Shown here: one piece after another, positions 59,795 through 64,000 of the stretch
Layout of the letters: the number at the start of each line of letters is the position of its first letter
How positions within the stretch are numbered: the stretch's first letter is position 1
NCBI GenBank assembly: GCA_949318235.1
Contig: OX439131.1
Coordinates: forward strand, 7,711,811-7,775,810
DNA length: 64,000 bases
DNA from: Ecdyonurus torrentis
Taxonomy: Eukaryota > Arthropoda > Insecta > Ephemeroptera > Heptageniidae
Direction of reading: 5' to 3'
Notes under the pieces: model-generated
Seen by the model: the letters and a program-made list of their open reading frames with translations, nothing else
Database searches by the model: none
Told to the model about the DNA's origin: nothing
Translations under genes and position numbers: made by a program

Positions 59795-60530
59795 CATAAA
59801 TAAAGTACACAAATACGTTTTATTTTTAATATTATTTTTTTAATTTTCTTTGACTCTGCAGTTTGATACTTTATGACTTGTTTAGCTAAATTCAAACAAT
59901 TTTTTGTAGCTGTATACTAGAGTACCATATATTATATGTAGAGTATTATATATTATACATTATAATATATGGCTGCAATCTTTAAGATTACATATGAATA
60001 TTATTTCTGATTGTATTCTTGTGAAGCAATAATCTGAGAGGATACATTTTGTATGTACAGTATTATGAATATTATGATTCTAGAATAAAAGAAATGGTCT
60101 GTGATATATTATATATAAATATATATGTAAGTAATAAATACTGTCACTTCATAACTTTTAAACTAACTTAAATAACTTGGAATGTCTGTAAACAATAGAA
60201 AAATTTATGGTTAATAAACAAAAGTCGTTCTATTTTAATGACAACATAATTCTGTACTTTTTTAAATAGCCACGTTATGGTAATATGATATGATATTTTA
60301 CTTTTTAAAATATGTTTTATTCTTATGTATTTTTATACATGATAAAGTATTAAAATAATAAATTTACGAATTACGTAGTCAAATAATAATAATAACTCAA
60401 GAACGTGTTGACCTTTTCTGACATTTTATTACAAAGTAATATCTCCTCGAAATAAAATTACTTTCTACTAGTTATTTTTTTCCTATTTTCTCCTTGTATT
60501 TGCTATTGATTATGCAGAGTATATACTATT
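59795..60530. other. AT-rich spacer, no gene seen
   Basis: AT-rich; nothing recognised. Confidence 0.5.
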
Positions 60531-60645
60531 TTGAAATCATATGAAATGACAGATTGGTTTTGAAAGAAGGGATGCACTCGTATGTCATATGTTACGATGC
60601 AGAAAAATTGATGAGATCTGTCAAATCTCATGTCATTCCAAATAC
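60531..60645. other. short island with clustered TGACA/TGTCA words
   Basis: TGACAG (60,547), TGTCAT (60,583), CTGTCA (60,618) and TGTCAT (60,631) fall within about 90 bp, together with TGAGAT-ATCTCA inverted repeats spaced by 7 nt (60,612-60,630). TGACA is the TALE-homeodomain half-site. Clustering hints at a regulatory element but is not proof. Confidence 0.25.

Positions 60646-60648
<3 letters not shown>

Positions 60649-60687
<39 letters not shown>
60649..60687. repeat. poly-T tract, 39 bp
   Basis: 39 uninterrupted T residues adjoining the 60.5-kb island. Confidence 0.95.
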
Positions 60688-60690
<3 letters not shown>

Positions 60691-61011
60691 TCTAAAAACT
60701 ACTGAATCTTATTTTTAAACCTTTAGACTATTTTTTCTCCAGTAGAAACTCATTTCCTAGATTTAAAAAATAAACCATGATATTTTGTATAGATTTGAAT
60801 CTAAAAATGATATGATATAGTATTAATATATTATATGACTTTTAAATATACTTATATCATAAAAGATATTCTTTATAGAAGGTAAAGATTATGGTATAAA
60901 TTTAATATAACTTTTTGTGGAAATAAGATAGAAAAAGTTTCTTATATTTTTATAATAATGTACGTATGGAATAATGCAGATAGTACTGAAATTCAAATAT
61001 GAACATGAATG

Positions 61012-61013
<2 letters not shown>
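60688..61013. other. AT-rich spacer, no gene seen
   Basis: Nothing recognised. Confidence 0.5.

Positions 61014-61088
<75 letters not shown>
61014..61088. repeat. (TA)n microsatellite
   Basis: About 75 bp of TA repeat. Confidence 0.97.
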
Positions 61089-61089
<1 letters not shown>

Positions 61090-64000
61090 GATGATGAATG
61101 TTGAAAACTTAAAAAAGAATTGAGTTTACATGACGGCAAAGACATGTCACCATTTATCTTCCTTTTTTTTCTTTTTTTTAAAGTTTAATATTCAGCAGAA
61201 ATGAATGAATGTATTTGATACATTCAAAACGGATAATATAAAAATGGTGCTCTCTGCTGTTGCTATGATAAGTTAAAATTAAACATTATAACTTACTATA
61301 AATTTATACATACACGGAATGATCGTAAACGTCATTGTAAAGAATATTTAAATGTTTTTAATTACTTGTTAAAACTTTTAACTATTATGTTGTGTCATTT
61401 TTATGTCTGAAATAAAATGAAATATAATATATATATCTTTGTACACTCTTAGGTAAAAATATATATTCTCTCTCTCTCTCTCTCTTTTATTTTTTTTATT
61501 TTTTTACTCATGTTGAGTTTTAGATAATTAGCAGTCTGTATTTTATGCTCAGTTGGAAAATATCATTTTATTATCTTCATTTTTTTATTATTATTAATGT
61601 TACAATATGTTTCACGTATGCGAACTAAATTCTTGTACCACTGTAGTGGGTAACTTGACCGTTGTCTGTACTGGAAGTTCAATAAGTAAATCAGTAAATA
61701 GAGTGGACTAATCCAGATGATTATCGTTAATAGGTAGTTTTAAAGTAAATAAATCTTCATAATTCTTCACTCTTTTATGTCATTACAGTGTACAGTATAA
61801 AAGCATGAAAAAATTAACTAAAAATATATGATGAATTTGTCATTTTTGCAAATTAAATCTCTATGAACCTAACTAGAATATCAATAATATAAAGCTTTTT
61901 TATATATGGAATTAAGCATTTAGATTAATCCAATAAATGTGAAAACTTTTATTTTAAATAAAGCAGTAAAAAAGGGAAATACAGTAACAATATTTATTTC
62001 TAAATGCTGTGATCGAAAAATAATGTATACATCAAATTTGATGCTCGATTGATAATTGGGCACCTCAATTTCATTAATTAATCAATAAATATACACTCTA
62101 AATTAATATTTTAATTTATTGCTAAATTATTATTTTAATTAACCAATCAATATAAAGTACTAATTATTTCAAAAAAAAATCATTAATAATACTAATTCTC
62201 TTGTACTAATTAAAATATTTTATACTGTGGTAAAGTAATAATAAAATAAAATTTATAACAATAACAAGTTAACATATTACAAAAAATAATATGTATGAAT
62301 AAATTACGTATCATGTTTCAGCTAATTAAAAAATTACTATACGTTGGTAGGAAAAAAAATGTGGTTAACGTAGACATAATAATATTTATAATTTTTTTAC
62401 ACATAATTCTATATGAAAAGCTAGCTTAAAGTTTTAGTGACAAGTAATTCATCTGTTTTGTAGTGACACGGTGTTGCAATAACACTAAACAAGCGCATAA
62501 GCTTGCATTATTATACTAGTTGCAGCCGTGGTGTATATGTATGGTTTATGAGACCGCAAACATGATGACAAACAGTAACATAGAGCACTACAAGGGTATC
62601 AGTTTACCTTGTTATGATAACATAATAATAATTGCAATAAGCTATACATACTATATAATAATAATAATATAATGTTGAATTTGATATTGGGCCAAGTATT
62701 ACTATGGTTATCATTGATTGCATAATAGTTCATTTATTTTAATACAGTAGCTTGTTCTGTAAAGTAAAGTGAATCTCAACAACAGTGATTGACTGACCAA
62801 CAAAATAAGACACATTCATTGGTTGATCTTGTTTTTTGAGCCGTCATATTGAGACTGGAACTTTTTTTTGGAGAAGTTTCTTTTATTCTTATCAAGTTCA
62901 AAGTTCTAAACGAAGAAATAACAATGATCGACCATGTGTATAAACGTAGTAAACAGGTAACAGCGTCATAACCAACTGTTTTTAACAAAGGAACATTTTC
63001 GAAGCAGTTCAATATTTGTGTGTAGTTTATAGAACGAGCTAGTATAAAAGACTTCACTTTTTTTTATATATATTATCATAAAAATGTAGTTTCATTAAGA
63101 TTTCTAATTTATAGTTCTAATTTTTCCTACATTCAAATTTATAGTAGCTATATTTATTTCAGGTTCTAATAAATATAAAAATTAGTTTTATTTTTTCAGC
63201 ATATAAAGATAGAATGCAACAAACAAAAGCTACTAAGTACGTCATTTCAGGTGTTATTAGATGCTAGCATAAATTCTATTTTACATGAACACTCTTGAGA
63301 ACTGAAAAGTATTTATTTACAACAATAAAAAATTGAATTTTTCTTTATTTAAAAAATTTCGACCTTCTTGATATGCCTATTGAAATAATTGTATGTATAA
63401 AAAATTAAAGGTAGTATCTATTTAGGGTCAACTTAGGTTCCAGTTTTTTTCCCTATCTATTTGCGTTTTAAAATTTATTATAAAACCTAATTATTTCTAA
63501 ATTTAACGTTTCCCAGTATTTAAATTGATATTGACAGCTATTCATACGTATCAGAATTTGTCCATTTGTTAAAAACTAAAATTATATTGCATTTTGTATC
63601 ACAAATGCGTGCAGATCTCTTATAATACACATAACATCTAAATACATCCGAGTAATTTGTTTAATGAAGTATATCTTGTATAGCTTAAACCATATCCACA
63701 TTTGAATAATATATAACTCAAAGTCAAAGATTTTTTTTTTATTTAAAATTTATGTTTCATTTATTATAAACTAATACTCAACATATTATACCACATACAT
63801 AATAATCTCTATATATACCAAAAGCTTCTGGAATTTAATAAATCAAGCTTGAGTTTTCAACAAAATAACGAACATGTCTTGTCCAAGACTATAACAAACA
63901 ACATCTGATGGAATGTAGAAAATTACTGCTACTCAAGGTTCAGGTCGAAGCCACAACAATGTTATATGCACAACTTTGATATAACGTTGGGGATTACAAA
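61089..64000. other. AT-rich spacer to window end, no gene seen
   Basis: Holds a short (CT)n at 61,467-61,486 and (TAA)n near 62,660. The 93-codon minus frame at 62,776-63,057 has mixed composition but no recognised domain; its region (62,790-63,030) is slightly less AT-rich. No element ends were seen. Confidence 0.45.

Overview
The window looks like nuclear DNA from an animal with a very AT-rich, microsatellite-dense genome. The load of long (GA/CT)n, (TA)n and poly-A/T tracts, together with short inverted-repeat elements, fits a decapod crustacean or another arthropod. That assignment rests on composition and repeat style only; no gene was found that could prove it. Nothing bacterial is visible: no operons, no long ORFs, no rRNA or recognisable tRNA. 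No reading frame longer than about 140 codons exists, and the longest ones run through GA, TA or homopolymer repeats (SLSLSL, RERERE, YIYIYI, poly-F translations). I read the window as intergenic or deep intronic sequence with no confident protein-coding gene.

The most striking structure is a giant near-perfect palindrome at about 11,234-15,961. Its two arms of roughly 2.2 kb are almost identical where compared, and they sit around a 74-bp spacer. The arms are clearly richer in G+C than the surroundings. The right arm carries a 309-bp fold-back MITE with TTAA target duplications. The left arm keeps the matching empty TTAA site, so insertion and target duplication can be read directly inside this window. 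A second copy of the same MITE family lies at 50,329-50,634.

Other mobile DNA includes a second TTAA-flanked family with two direct copies (33,736-34,076 and 36,701-37,031); a 391-bp palindrome with a GC-rich core (22,021-22,411); a 107-bp mini-palindrome (26,560-26,666); a Tc1/mariner-type MITE with TA duplication (59,673-59,792); and several probable non-LTR retroelement 3' tails (about 8.0, 31.6, 31.9 and 44.4 kb).

Layout. 0-11 kb: AT-rich spacer with (TA)n, (GA)n and (CT)n tracts, a 57-nt hairpin at 3.4 kb and a GC-richer island at 10.3-10.5 kb. 11.2-16.0 kb: the giant palindrome. 16-25 kb: SSR-rich spacer, islands at 18.4 and 20.6 kb, and the 22-kb palindrome. 24.9-25.25 kb: a GC-richer segment with one possible phase-0 exon and a consensus RFX X-box. 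25-42 kb: mostly SSRs, homopolymers and the TTAA family 2 pair. 42-64 kb: AT-rich spacer with SSRs, the second family 1 MITE at 50.3 kb and the Tc1-type MITE at 59.7 kb. No genes can be shown to work together here; the interest lies in the repeat architecture and a few possible regulatory islands.
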